DNA of 64,000 nt from Allobosea sp. (lineage in GTDB: Bacteria; Pseudomonadota; Alphaproteobacteria; Rhizobiales; Beijerinckiaceae), in contig NZ_JAFKFW010000030.1 of assembly GCF_017308015.1 (NCBI RefSeq), forward strand, positions 1-64,000. The letters run 5' to 3'. Under the pieces are notes generated by a model. That model had not been told where the DNA came from. It worked only from the letters and a program-made list of their open reading frames with translations, and searched no databases. Within the stretch, counting starts at the first letter, position 1; every line of letters starts with the position of its first letter. This document shows, piece by piece, positions 51,600 through 60,183 of the stretch. The translations under genes were made by a program, and so were the position numbers.

Positions 51600-53350
51600 T
51601 GGCATTCCTGTCCAGCCGTCCGGAGCGGTCCAGCGCGCTCGCGGCCCTCGCCCGCGAGCGCGTACTGCCGAACAGCTACGATCTTGCCGCCTTCGCGCTG
51701 CTCGCCGCGGTCGCTGTGCTGGCATTCCATGGCGCGGCGGCGATGCACACGCCGCTTGCCGGCCTGTCGAGCGCGCCCATCGTGCTCGATCCGGCGTTGC
51801 TGCCTGAATATGCGTTGCGCACGACGATGCGGATGTTCGCAGCGATCACCGCCTCGCTGGTCTTCACCTTCGTCGTCGCGACCCTGGCGGCCAAGAGCCG
51901 CCGCGCCGAGATGCTGATCATCCCGGCGCTCGATATCCTGCAATCGGTCCCGGTGCTCGGCTTCCTGACCTTCACCGTCACCTTCTTCATGGGCCTGTTT
52001 CCCGGCAGTCAGCTCGGCGCCGAATGCGCCTCGATCTTCGCGATCTTCACCAGCCAGGCCTGGAACATGGCCTTCTCCTTCTACCAGTCGCTCAGGACCG
52101 TGCCGCGTGACCTGGACGAGGTCAGCCGCGGCTTCGGTCTGTCGTCCTGGCAGCGCTTCTGCCGGTTGGAGGCGCCCTTCGCGATGCCCGGCCTGGTCTG
52201 GAACACGATGATGTCGATGTCGGGCGGTTGGTTCTTCGTCGTCGCGTCGGAGGCGATCACCGTCGGCGACACCACGGTCCAGTTGCCCGGGCTCGGCTCG
52301 TGGCTCGCGCTCGCCATCAAGGAACAGAATTTCCTCGCAGTGGGCTGGGCCGTGCTCGCCATGGCGGTGGTGATCGGCCTCTACGACCAGCTTCTGTTCC
52401 GCCCGATCGTCGCCTGGGCCGACAAGTTCCGCTTCGAGCAGACGGCCGGGCAGAGCAAGCCGCGCTCCTGGGTCTACGGCCTCGCGCGCCGCACCCGGCT
52501 GGTCAAGCGGCTGGCGACGCCCTTTGCATGGCTCGGCGGGCATCTGCTGCTCCTGCGGTTTCGGCCGGCCTCCGCACGACCGCTCAGAATGGCCCCCGCG
52601 GCCAGCCGCGCGCTGGACTATGCTTGGCTTGGCCTTGTCGTGGCGCTGGGCACTTGGTCGAGCTGGATCGCCGTCTCCTATGTCGGGCAGAGCCTGGGCT
52701 GGGCCGACGCGGGTGACGCGCTGCTGCGCGGGCTGGTCACGCTGCTGCGGGTCGTCGTGCTGATCGCGGTTGCGAGCGTGATCTGGGTGCCGATCGGCGT
52801 GTGGGTCGGCCTGCGTCCCGGCGTCGCCGAACGCGTCCAGCCGGTGGCGCAGTTCCTCGCGGCCTTTCCGGCGAATGTCCTGTTCCCCTTCGCCGTCATC
52901 GCGATCGTGACGACGGGCGCGAGCCCGGAAGTCTGGCTCTCGCCGCTGATGGTGCTGGGCACGCAGTGGTACATTTTGTTCAACGTCATCGCCGGGGCGA
53001 GCGCCTTCCCGACCGACCTGCGCGAGGCGGCGCGTGTCTATCAGCTCCGCTCATGGACCTGGTGGCGCCGCGTCATCCTGCCGGGGATCTTCCCCTATTA
53101 CGTCACCGGCGCGCTCACGGCCTCGGGCGGCTCATGGAACGCCAGCATCGTCGCCGAGGTCGCAAGCTGGGGCGACACCAAGCTCGAGGCCTATGGCCTC
53201 GGCTCCTATATCGCCAACGCGACCGAGGCCGGGAACTTCCCGCGGGTCGTGCTGGGCATCGCCGTGATGTCGCTCTTCGTCACCCTGTTGAACCGCCTGC
53301 TCTGGCGTCCGCTCTATGTCCTCGCCGAGCGCCGCATGCGTCTCGACTGA
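51599..53350 (+). CDS. ABC transporter permease, two fused permease domains
   Basis: 583 residues with about 12 helices in two homologous halves. First coupling loop: YQSLRTVPRDLDEVSRGFGL then SWQRFCRLEAPFAMPGLVW. Second: DLREAARVYQLRSWTWWRRV before ILPGIFPYYVTGALTASGG. This duplicated permease architecture is known for anion-type (nitrate/sulfonate/bicarbonate-like) systems. Start: ATG 51599; GTG 51596 is the alternative. Partner ATPase follows. No binding protein is encoded in the operon. Confidence 0.87.
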   Translation: MAFLSSRPERSSALAALARERVLPNSYDLAAFALLAAVAVLAFHGAAAMHTPLAGLSSAPIVLDPALLPEYALRTTMRMFAAITASLVFTFVVATLAAKSRRAEMLIIPALDILQSVPVLGFLTFTVTFFMGLFPGSQLGAECASIFAIFTSQAWNMAFSFYQSLRTVPRDLDEVSRGFGLSSWQRFCRLEAPFAMPGLVWNTMMSMSGGWFFVVASEAITVGDTTVQLPGLGSWLALAIKEQNFLAVGWAVLAMAVVIGLYDQLLFRPIVAWADKFRFEQTAGQSKPRSWVYGLARRTRLVKRLATPFAWLGGHLLLLRFRPASARPLRMAPAASRALDYAWLGLVVALGTWSSWIAVSYVGQSLGWADAGDALLRGLVTLLRVVVLIAVASVIWVPIGVWVGLRPGVAERVQPVAQFLAAFPANVLFPFAVIAIVTTGASPEVWLSPLMVLGTQWYILFNVIAGASAFPTDLREAARVYQLRSWTWWRRVILPGIFPYYVTGALTASGGSWNASIVAEVASWGDTKLEAYGLGSYIANATEAGNFPRVVLGIAVMSLFVTLLNRLLWRPLYVLAERRMRLD

Positions 53351-53372
53351 CGCTCCCGAAAGGCCCCGACCC

Positions 53373-54704
53373 ATGGACAACATCACTGCGGTTTCCGCAC
53401 TCAACACCAGCCGCTCGACTCCCCTGATTCAGGCGCAGCAGATCTGTCAGAGCTATGACAAGGGCTCGACCGGCTCCCTCGTCGTACTCGACAAGGTCGA
53501 CCTTGAGCTGAACCCCGGCGAGATCGTTGGACTGCTCGGGCGCTCCGGTTCCGGCAAATCGACCTTGCTGCGGGCGATTGCCGGCCTCATCCAGCCGAGC
53601 GGCGGCACCGTCGAATTCTCCGGCCGGCGGGTGACGGGGCCGAATGCCGGCGTCGCCGTCGTCTTCCAGAGCTTCGCGCTGTTCCCCTGGCTGACCGTGC
53701 TCGAGAATGTCGAGCTGGGGCTGGAAGCGCAGGGCGTGGCGTCGGCCCAGCGGCGCAAGCGCGCGCTCGCCGCGATCGACCTGATCGGGCTCGACGGTTT
53801 CGAAAGCGCCTATCCGAAGGAGCTCTCGGGTGGCATGCGCCAGCGGGTCGGGCTCGCTCGCGCGCTGGTCGTGCACCCCAAGGTCCTGCTGATGGACGAG
53901 CCCTTCTCGGCGCTCGACGTCCTGACGGCAGAGACGCTGCGCACCGACCTGCTCGACCTCTGGTGCGAGGGGCGGATGCCGATCGAGGCCATCCTGATGG
54001 TGACCCACAATATCGAGGAGGCGGTGCTGATGTGCGACCGCATCCTGATCTTCGGCTCCAATCCCGGCCGCGTCATCGCCGAATTGCGCGTCGAATTGCC
54101 CCAGCCGCGCAACCGCCTCGATCCGGCTTTCCGCGCGCTGGTGGACGACATCTATTCGCGGATGACCGCCCGTCCGGGTACCCCGGCGCGTGAAGGCTTC
54201 TTTCCGGGCACCGGCATCGCCATGTCGCTGCCGCGCGTCTCGACCAATCTGATGGCCGGCCTCATCGAGGCGATCGCCGCCGAGCCCTACAAGGGCGAAG
54301 CCGATCTGCCGCTGCTGGCCGCGCAGCTCCACCACGAGATCGACGATCTCTTCCCGGTAGCGGAGACATTGCAACTCCTCCGCTTCGCTGACCTCGAAGG
54401 CGGCGACATCAGGCTGACGGCGCCGGGCTTGCGCTTCGCCGACAGCAATGTCGACGAGCGCAAGCGCCTCTTCGCGCAGCAGCTCGCTGCTTACGTGCCG
54501 CTGGCGGCGCATATTCGCCGCGTGCTCGACGAGCGGTCGAGCCACCAGGCCCCCGCCCGGCGCTTCCGCGACGAACTGGAGGACCACATGTCGGAGGACT
54601 ACGCCGCCACGACCCTCAAGGCCGTCACCAACTGGGCCCGCTATGGCGAATACTTCGCTTATGACGAGACGGCCGACCTCTTCACGCTCGAAAATCCGAG
54701 CTGA
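53373..54704 (+). CDS. ABC transporter ATPase with C-terminal AAA-associated domain
   Basis: 443 residues. Nucleotide-binding domain 1-260: Walker [19 protein letters not shown]-loop VVFQSFALFPWLTV, signature LSGGMRQRVGLARALVV, Walker B VLLMDEPFSALDVLT, switch MVTHNIEEAVLM. The remaining about 170 residues (from MAGLIEAIAAEPYKGEADLP) form the AAA-associated C-terminal domain found in ATPases paired with fused permeases; it is thought to be regulatory. Start: ATG 53373. Confidence 0.88.
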   Translation: MDNITAVSALNTSRSTPLIQAQQICQSYDKGSTGSLVVLDKVDLELNPGEIVGLLGRSGSGKSTLLRAIAGLIQPSGGTVEFSGRRVTGPNAGVAVVFQSFALFPWLTVLENVELGLEAQGVASAQRRKRALAAIDLIGLDGFESAYPKELSGGMRQRVGLARALVVHPKVLLMDEPFSALDVLTAETLRTDLLDLWCEGRMPIEAILMVTHNIEEAVLMCDRILIFGSNPGRVIAELRVELPQPRNRLDPAFRALVDDIYSRMTARPGTPAREGFFPGTGIAMSLPRVSTNLMAGLIEAIAAEPYKGEADLPLLAAQLHHEIDDLFPVAETLQLLRFADLEGGDIRLTAPGLRFADSNVDERKRLFAQQLAAYVPLAAHIRRVLDERSSHQAPARRFRDELEDHMSEDYAATTLKAVTNWARYGEYFAYDETADLFTLENPS

Positions 54705-54795
54705 AGCCTTCGCGAGGGAAAGGAGGACTTGTCATTCCCCGGAGGCAACGATCCTCGCCAAATATGTGCGGATTTCCAGTTCTGGAGGCGTCGTC

Positions 54796-55143
54796 ATGGC
54801 CGATAATGGCGATCTCTTCGAGCGATGGCTTGCCGCTCGCCGGCGCAGCCGTCCCATGCGGTCGCTAAGCCGCAAGGCGGCGGGTGCTCCGGGCCGTGTG
54901 GTTCTCTGTTTTTGGCGCATCCGGCTCTTCTGGCCGATCGTCAGCCTGCTGCTCTGGATGTCCGATCGGCTGCTGCGCGTGATCTCGCGGCTCTATTTCG
55001 CCGGCATGCTGTCGCCTCGTGCCACAAGAAGGCTGCTGCGCATGTCCGGTCGGTTTGGAGAGGCCGCGCTGGCATTGATGCAGCAAAGGCGTGAATGGGA
55101 TGTCCGCCATGCCTGCAGGGCCAGGGATCGCGGCCGCTTCTAG
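54796..55143 (+). CDS. Small basic protein with one amphipathic/hydrophobic segment, unknown
   Basis: 115 residues, highly basic at both ends. Hydrophobic stretch at about 43-75 (RLFWPIVSLLLWMSDRLLRV then ISRLYFAGML) that could sit in or on the membrane. Start: ATG 54796. A plausible gene between ABC and two-component operons, with no recognised family. Confidence 0.5.
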   Translation: MADNGDLFERWLAARRRSRPMRSLSRKAAGAPGRVVLCFWRIRLFWPIVSLLLWMSDRLLRVISRLYFAGMLSPRATRRLLRMSGRFGEAALALMQQRREWDVRHACRARDRGRF

Positions 55144-55292
55144 GTAGCTCGCCCACCCCGCAAGAACCGTTCATTGCGATGCAGATACCATGGCGCGACG
55201 AACGACCTTGCGGTACTGGGGCGATGCGCTCGGCGGAATGGACATCGATCCGAAAGACGAAACTGAGGCCACCGGGCGAGAGGCGATGCGCG

Positions 55293-56366
55293 ATGCTCAA
55301 TCCCAAGCGTTTCCGCCTCGGACGAACAGGGATTGGCCTCTGCCTTGCTCTGCTGGCAGGCGTCATCTTCGTCGCGGATACCTATACCGACCTAGAGATC
55401 GCCGTTGCGGTCCTCTATGTCGCGGTAATTCTGGTTTCTGTGCGGTTCGACCGGCCGGCGCTCGTGCTCTGGGTCGGCGGAGCCAGTGCCGGGCTGACGA
55501 TTCTCAGCTATCTGCTCACTCCTCGCGGAGCCCAGCATGCGGGCCTGGTCAACTGCCTCCTGAGCCTCGTCGCGATCGGTGCGACGACCTACCTGGTTCT
55601 TCGGGCGGAGGCTGCCGAAGCGCGGACCCGCGAGGCGGGCGCAGAGCTTGCCCATATGTCCCGGGTCACGATGATGGGCGAGTTGACGGCCTCGATCGCA
55701 CATGAGGTCAGCCAGCCTCTCGCGGGGATCGTTGCCAATGGAAACGCAGCTCTCCGCTGGCTTGCGGCGACTCCTCCCGACGCCGCCGAGGCCAGGCGGG
55801 CGCTGGAACGCGTCGTTGCCGATGCCGACCGCGCCGGGGACGTCATCGGCCGCGTGCGCAGGATGGTGGCGAAAGCACCCCCCTCGCGGGAGTTGGTCGA
55901 CGTGGCCGATCTGGTCGAGAACGTCCTGTCGCTGGTGCGTAGCGAGATCCGGAAAGGGCAAGTGGTCCTGAGGACCGACCTGGCGGACAACATGCCGCCC
56001 GTTTTCGCCGACCGCGTCCAGTTGCAACAGGTGGTCCTCAATCTGGTGGTCAACGCAGCCGAGGCGCTTGGACAGCAGGAAACGGGCCCTCGCGACATTC
56101 TGGTCGGCGCCGCGACGGACGGCATGACCATCACGGTCAGCGTCCGCGATAGCGGCATGAGCCTCGCTCCGGCCGCGATCGAGAAGGTTTTCGACGCCTT
56201 CCACTCGACCAAGCCCGGCGGGATGGGTATGGGGCTGGCGATCAGCCGCTCGATCGTTGAAGCGCATGGGGGGGCGATCTACGCCGCCGCCAATCCGCCG
56301 CGCGGCATGGTCTTCGGCTTCACCTTGCCCACGGGCGGCACCGGATCGGATTGGAGCCATGCCTGA
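55293..56366 (+). CDS. Membrane sensor histidine kinase (FixL/DctB-like class)
   Basis: 357 residues. Three to four N-terminal helices (about 10-110), a short coiled linker, then the H-box GELTASIAHEVSQPLAGIVA with the phospho-acceptor histidine. ATPase domain: N-box VVLNLVVNAAEALG, G1 box DSGMSLAP where DSGPGL is usual, and G2 GGMGMGLAIS. The altered G1 box leaves Asp and first Gly but loses the second Gly. Start: ATG 55293, directly before the first helix. It overlaps the response-regulator gene by 8 bases. Confidence 0.83.
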   Translation: MLNPKRFRLGRTGIGLCLALLAGVIFVADTYTDLEIAVAVLYVAVILVSVRFDRPALVLWVGGASAGLTILSYLLTPRGAQHAGLVNCLLSLVAIGATTYLVLRAEAAEARTREAGAELAHMSRVTMMGELTASIAHEVSQPLAGIVANGNAALRWLAATPPDAAEARRALERVVADADRAGDVIGRVRRMVAKAPPSRELVDVADLVENVLSLVRSEIRKGQVVLRTDLADNMPPVFADRVQLQQVVLNLVVNAAEALGQQETGPRDILVGAATDGMTITVSVRDSGMSLAPAAIEKVFDAFHSTKPGGMGMGLAISRSIVEAHGGAIYAAANPPRGMVFGFTLPTGGTGSDWSHA

Positions 56367-56970
56367 CGGGCAGCCCGTCGTCTTCGTCGTTGATGACGAT
56401 CCCTCCGTCCGCGACGGGTTGGACAGCCTGTTCCGCTCCGTCGGCTATGCGGTCGCGACCTTCGGTTCGGTCCAGGCGTTTTCCCTGCACAGGCGGCCGG
56501 ACAGGCCGAGCTGCCTCGTGCTCGATGTCAGGATGCCCGGACCGAGCGGCATGGACTTCCAGGCGGAGCTTGCTGGCATGGGCGACCCGATCCCGATCGT
56601 GTTCCTGACCGGCCACGGCGACGTGCCCATGGCGGTGCGGGCCATGAAATCCGGCGCGGTGGAATTCCTGCTGAAGCCGTTCCGGGAACAGGATCTGCTG
56701 GACGCGGTGCGCGCAGCGATCGAGCGCGATCGCGCTCGTCGGTCCGAGGAAGCCGCCCTGACGGAACTCAGGGCGCGCTTCACGTCCCTGTCGGCCCGCG
56801 AGAAGGAGATCATGGCCTTCGTCGTCGTCGGCCGCTTGAACAAGCAGATCGCGGGCGAGCTCCAGCTCAGCGAAGTGACGGTGAAGGTGCACCGGGGCCA
56901 GGTGATGCGGAAGATGGGAGCGGCCACGCTGGCCGAACTGATCAGTTTTGCCAGCAAGCTGGCGCGATAG
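56359..56970 (+). CDS. FixJ-type response regulator
   Basis: 203 residues. Receiver: FVVDDDPSVRDGLDSLFRS, phosphorylation site D56 (LVLDVRMPGPSG), switch residues in VFLTGHGD and FLLKPF. LuxR-type helix-turn-helix at about 138-200 (LSAREKEIMAFVVVGRLNKQ then LSEVTVKVHRGQVMRKM). Start: ATG 56359 within the end of the kinase gene. Target genes unknown; it may act on the flanking ABC or TPR-regulator genes. Confidence 0.88.
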   Translation: MPDGQPVVFVVDDDPSVRDGLDSLFRSVGYAVATFGSVQAFSLHRRPDRPSCLVLDVRMPGPSGMDFQAELAGMGDPIPIVFLTGHGDVPMAVRAMKSGAVEFLLKPFREQDLLDAVRAAIERDRARRSEEAALTELRARFTSLSAREKEIMAFVVVGRLNKQIAGELQLSEVTVKVHRGQVMRKMGAATLAELISFASKLAR

Positions 56971-57041
56971 GTCGATCGACGCCACGGTCGAATGTCATTC
57001 GCCGGCGATAAGCGCGTCGCGATGCCGGGCGCGCGCCGCGG

Positions 57042-58586
57042 CTACTCTGGCAGCCCGGCCAGGCGCAGTGTGCCATCGAGAACGTCCGCGAGCTCCGGAG
57101 CGCAATTCACCCCGGCAAACTGGCGACTGAAGCGGAATGCCGGATGGAGTTCGAGCACCCGTGCCGCAGCGCGCCGTGCTTCTTCCAGCCTCCCGAGCTT
57201 CACCAGCGCCGCCGCCAATTGCACATAGGTGATGCTGTGCGCCGGATTGGCCTGCACGGACCTGTAGGCGGCATGGCAGGCTTCGTCATAACGACCGCGC
57301 AGCAGATGGCTCATCGCCTGTGCATCGAAGGCGGCGAAGGCCCATGGATCGAACGGGCTGAGCCGCATGCCCCGCTCGCTCCATGCGATTGCCCGCTCCG
57401 CTTCTCCGGCCCAACCGAACATGACGCTGCCGAGAATATAGGTCAGCGCCGATGACGGACTGATTGCGAGCGCGGCTTCGAAAGCGGTCAAAGCGGCGCC
57501 TCGGTCATGACCGTCCATGCCGATAGAGAATCCGGCAAGCGTCAGCGCGGCTGCATCGTCCTGGCCATGGATCGATGCAAGGCGAGCATGGCGGATCGAG
57601 GCTTCGCGACTGGCTTCTTGCCAGCCGGCGCGAAGGAAAAGACAATGGTGGCACATCGCGGCGTTGCCGTATGCCAGCGCATAGTCGGGGTCGAGTTCGA
57701 TGGCCCGTTCGAGCAGTTGGAGAGCGCGGGCCACCTGCCCGGGCATGCCGGAATCGACGTCGGCCTGGGCTCGCAGCACAAGGTCGTAGGCATCAAGGCT
57801 GTCCGGCCGTTTCCGTTTCACCCGATCGATCTCGGCACGCCGGATGCTCGGCGCGATCGCCCCGACAGCGGACAAGGCGATCTCGTCCTGAAGCGCAAAG
57901 ATATCCTCGGAATCGCGGTCGTAGCGCTCGCCCCAGACATGAGTGCCGGTCGAGGCATCGATCATCTGGACGCCGACGCGAACATGATTGCCTGCCTTGC
58001 GCAGGCTGCCTTCGAGCACGTAGCGCACGCCGAGCTCGTGCCCGACCTGCTTCACGTCGATAGCACGCCCCTTGTAGACCGTCGTCGAATGGCGCGCGAT
58101 GACGAACAGTCCCTTGATGCGGGCGAGACCGGTGACGATGTCGTCGACCATCCCGTCGGCGACGTGGTCCTGCTCCGGGTCGCCGTTCAGATTGGCGAAG
58201 GGCAACACCGCGATCGACGGCCTGTCCGGCAAGGCCAGCCGTATCAACGCGGTAGTCGTCGGATCGCGATCGTCGACCTCGACGGCCGGCCCGATATAGC
58301 GATAGCCTCGCCGCGGCAGTGTTTCGATCCAGCCGGCGCCGCCTTGCGCGTCCAGGGTGCGTCGTATCGCGGCGATCTGAACCGTGAGATTGCTGTCTTC
58401 GATCGCTTGCGCCGGCCAGGCCGCCTCGAACAGGTCCTGCTTTGCGACAGGCCGGCCCGCTCGTTCCACCAATAGCGCGAGCAGCGCGACCGCGCGCTGG
58501 CCGAGCCCAACCGGATCGGCGCCCCGGAATAGGATTCCAGCGCCGGCGTCGAGGCGGTACGGGCCGAATGCGAAGGTCTTCGCCAT
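57042..58586 (-). CDS. Winged-helix/TolB-like/TPR regulator
   Basis: 514 residues. N-terminal OmpR-like winged helix (1-100: FGPYRLDAGAGILFRG, QAIEDSNLTVQIAAIRRTLD, PRRGYRYIG). Central TolB-like N-terminal-type domain (about 120-260: PSIAVLPFANLNGDPEQDHV then ADGMVDDIVTGLARI and ASTGTHVWGERYDRD). C-terminal tetratricopeptide repeats (about 270-480, for example ALQLLERAIELDPDYALAYG). No receiver domain. Start: ATG 58586. Divergent to the cupin gene with a 116-base gap, so it probably controls it. This architecture is common in Hyphomicrobiales as a one-component regulator of unknown ligand. Confidence 0.85.
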   Translation of the reverse strand: MAKTFAFGPYRLDAGAGILFRGADPVGLGQRAVALLALLVERAGRPVAKQDLFEAAWPAQAIEDSNLTVQIAAIRRTLDAQGGAGWIETLPRRGYRYIGPAVEVDDRDPTTTALIRLALPDRPSIAVLPFANLNGDPEQDHVADGMVDDIVTGLARIKGLFVIARHSTTVYKGRAIDVKQVGHELGVRYVLEGSLRKAGNHVRVGVQMIDASTGTHVWGERYDRDSEDIFALQDEIALSAVGAIAPSIRRAEIDRVKRKRPDSLDAYDLVLRAQADVDSGMPGQVARALQLLERAIELDPDYALAYGNAAMCHHCLFLRAGWQEASREASIRHARLASIHGQDDAAALTLAGFSIGMDGHDRGAALTAFEAALAISPSSALTYILGSVMFGWAGEAERAIAWSERGMRLSPFDPWAFAAFDAQAMSHLLRGRYDEACHAAYRSVQANPAHSITYVQLAAALVKLGRLEEARRAAARVLELHPAFRFSRQFAGVNCAPELADVLDGTLRLAGLPE

Positions 58587-58702
58587 GACCCAAGATGGGA
58601 CCGGCCGCGCATTTTTCGCAACAATTTCGGACAAGCTTCGCGACTTGCCGGTGGGGCGAAGACAGGATGCGCCGGAAGCAATCCCAGCCGGTGGAGGATC
58701 AG

Positions 58703-59164
58703 ATGAATGCCGCTCCCGTCATCCGCATGCCCGGGCAGACCCGTGGCGTCACGCTGCGCGGCTATCCCATGGCATTCCTCGTGACCGGCGAGGACACGAA
58801 GCACACGAGCATGTTCGACTGGACGATCCCGGCGGGGTTCGCCACCGGCCAGCATGTCCACCGCGTTCAGGAGGAGACCTTCTACATGCTGGAAGGCGAA
58901 TGCGAGTGGCATGTCGGCGACGAGATCGTCCGCGCCCGTCCGGGGACCTTCCTGTTCCTGCCGCCGGGCGTGCCGCACAACATCACCAATGTCAGCGAAG
59001 CTCCGGCTCGCGTGCTGATGGCGGTTTCACCGCCCGGGCATGAGCACTATTTCGAGGAGTTAGCGGAGCTCGCTGCACGAGGCGCCCCCGATCCAGCGGC
59101 ATTGGCCGATTTGCGGAACCGCTATGATACCACTCAGCTCTCAACCTTGACCACGCGAGCATAA
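58703..59164 (+). CDS. Cupin-domain protein
   Basis: 153 residues with one cupin barrel: motif 1 GFATGQHVHRVQEETFYMLE (metal histidines and glutamate) and motif 2 PGTFLFLPPGVPHNITN. Resembles quercetinase-like or mannose-isomerase-type small cupins. Start: ATG 58703 with GGAGG upstream; an earlier ATG at 58667 lacks a site. Divergent from the TPR regulator. Enzymatic role unknown. The 250 bases after it hold no supported gene. Confidence 0.82.
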   Translation: MNAAPVIRMPGQTRGVTLRGYPMAFLVTGEDTKHTSMFDWTIPAGFATGQHVHRVQEETFYMLEGECEWHVGDEIVRARPGTFLFLPPGVPHNITNVSEAPARVLMAVSPPGHEHYFEELAELAARGAPDPAALADLRNRYDTTQLSTLTTRA

Positions 59165-59413
59165 GATAGCCCCACAGGTTCATGCTCGCTGAACCCGGCC
59201 GCCGTGGCGAGGCCATGACCCGACGCGCGATCTGATCCTCCGAAGCTGAAGTGAACCGCTCCGGGTTTGTCGGAGTGGCCTTCCTTGCCTCGGTCATCCC
59301 TTCCATCCGCTTGGCAAGCCGGAGCAATCGCGGACCAGCTATCTTGTCGATCTGCGGACCCCCACCCTCATCGCGCAAGGAACGTGGGACGAGTTGGCAA
59401 TCGGGAGGAGGTC

Positions 59414-59626
59414 TTGAGCTATAATCTGTCGCCGCTGATTGATATCCTCTGGTTGGAGGATGGCGATCACGTTCTGGAGTCTCGGGTTTCCGGTTTTTCA
59501 GCGGTCGATCATTTCGTGACCATCGCCGACACAACTCTTGCCCGGGTCGAGCGGCTCAAAGACTCGACGGGGCGATATGGATACCGGCAGCCCGCACGAG
59601 CTGCGCCGAGAAAGCGCAAGGGATGA
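59414..59626 (+). CDS. Probable small protein coupled to the DUF2200 gene
   Basis: 70 residues from a TTG start preceded by GGGAGGAGG, a strong ribosome-binding site. Translation includes [20 protein letters not shown] then [20 protein letters not shown], which looks like a folded protein rather than the Arg/Pro-rich shadow frames around it. The stop overlaps the DUF2200 start (ATGA), the usual mark of translational coupling. No family recognised. Could also be the remnant of a longer gene. Confidence 0.5.
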   Translation: MSYNLSPLIDILWLEDGDHVLESRVSGFSAVDHFVTIADTTLARVERLKDSTGRYGYRQPARAAPRKRKG

Positions 59627-59979
59627 CCCAGCACCGCATCTACAGAATGAGCTTTGCCAGGATTTATCCGCTTCTCGTCGCCAAGGCGGAGAGGAAGGGC
59701 CGCACCAAGGCGGAGGTCGACCAGGTCATCCACTGGCTGACCGGCTATGACCAAGGGGCGCTTGCCTCCCAGTTGGCGAAGAACTCGGATTATGAGACCT
59801 TTTTCGTCCAAGCGCCGGCACTCAATCCTGCGCGCTTCGGCATAAAAGGGATTGTCTGCGGTGTCCGCGTCGAGGAAATCGCCGAGCCGGTGATGCGGGA
59901 AATCCGCTACTTGGACAAGCTCATCGATGAGCTTGCTCGAGGGAAGGCGATCGACAAGATCTTACTCCGTCGACCATAG
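59623..59979 (+). CDS. DUF2200-family protein
   Basis: 118 residues matching the family from end to end: [51 protein letters not shown] and [20 protein letters not shown]. Cytoplasmic, function unknown. Start: ATG 59623 overlapping the stop of the small upstream frame. 204 bases separate it from the convergent ABC operon end. Confidence 0.85.
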   Translation: MTQHRIYRMSFARIYPLLVAKAERKGRTKAEVDQVIHWLTGYDQGALASQLAKNSDYETFFVQAPALNPARFGIKGIVCGVRVEEIAEPVMREIRYLDKLIDELARGKAIDKILLRRP

Positions 59980-60183
59980 TCGGCGCGCTTGCCCGGGGCG
60001 CGCCGCAACCCGACATTGGATACCTGCCTAAGGCGGGCGTTATTGAGCCGCAGGTCTTGGATCGCCGAAAGAGCACTCCCAGGCGCAATGACCTGTTTCA
60101 CCATATCCGGCCACGGTGGTACTTCGGCTTCGGTGCTTTGCGCGTGGGAAGCGATTACCCTCTTCTGGCCGGCCGCAAATCGC

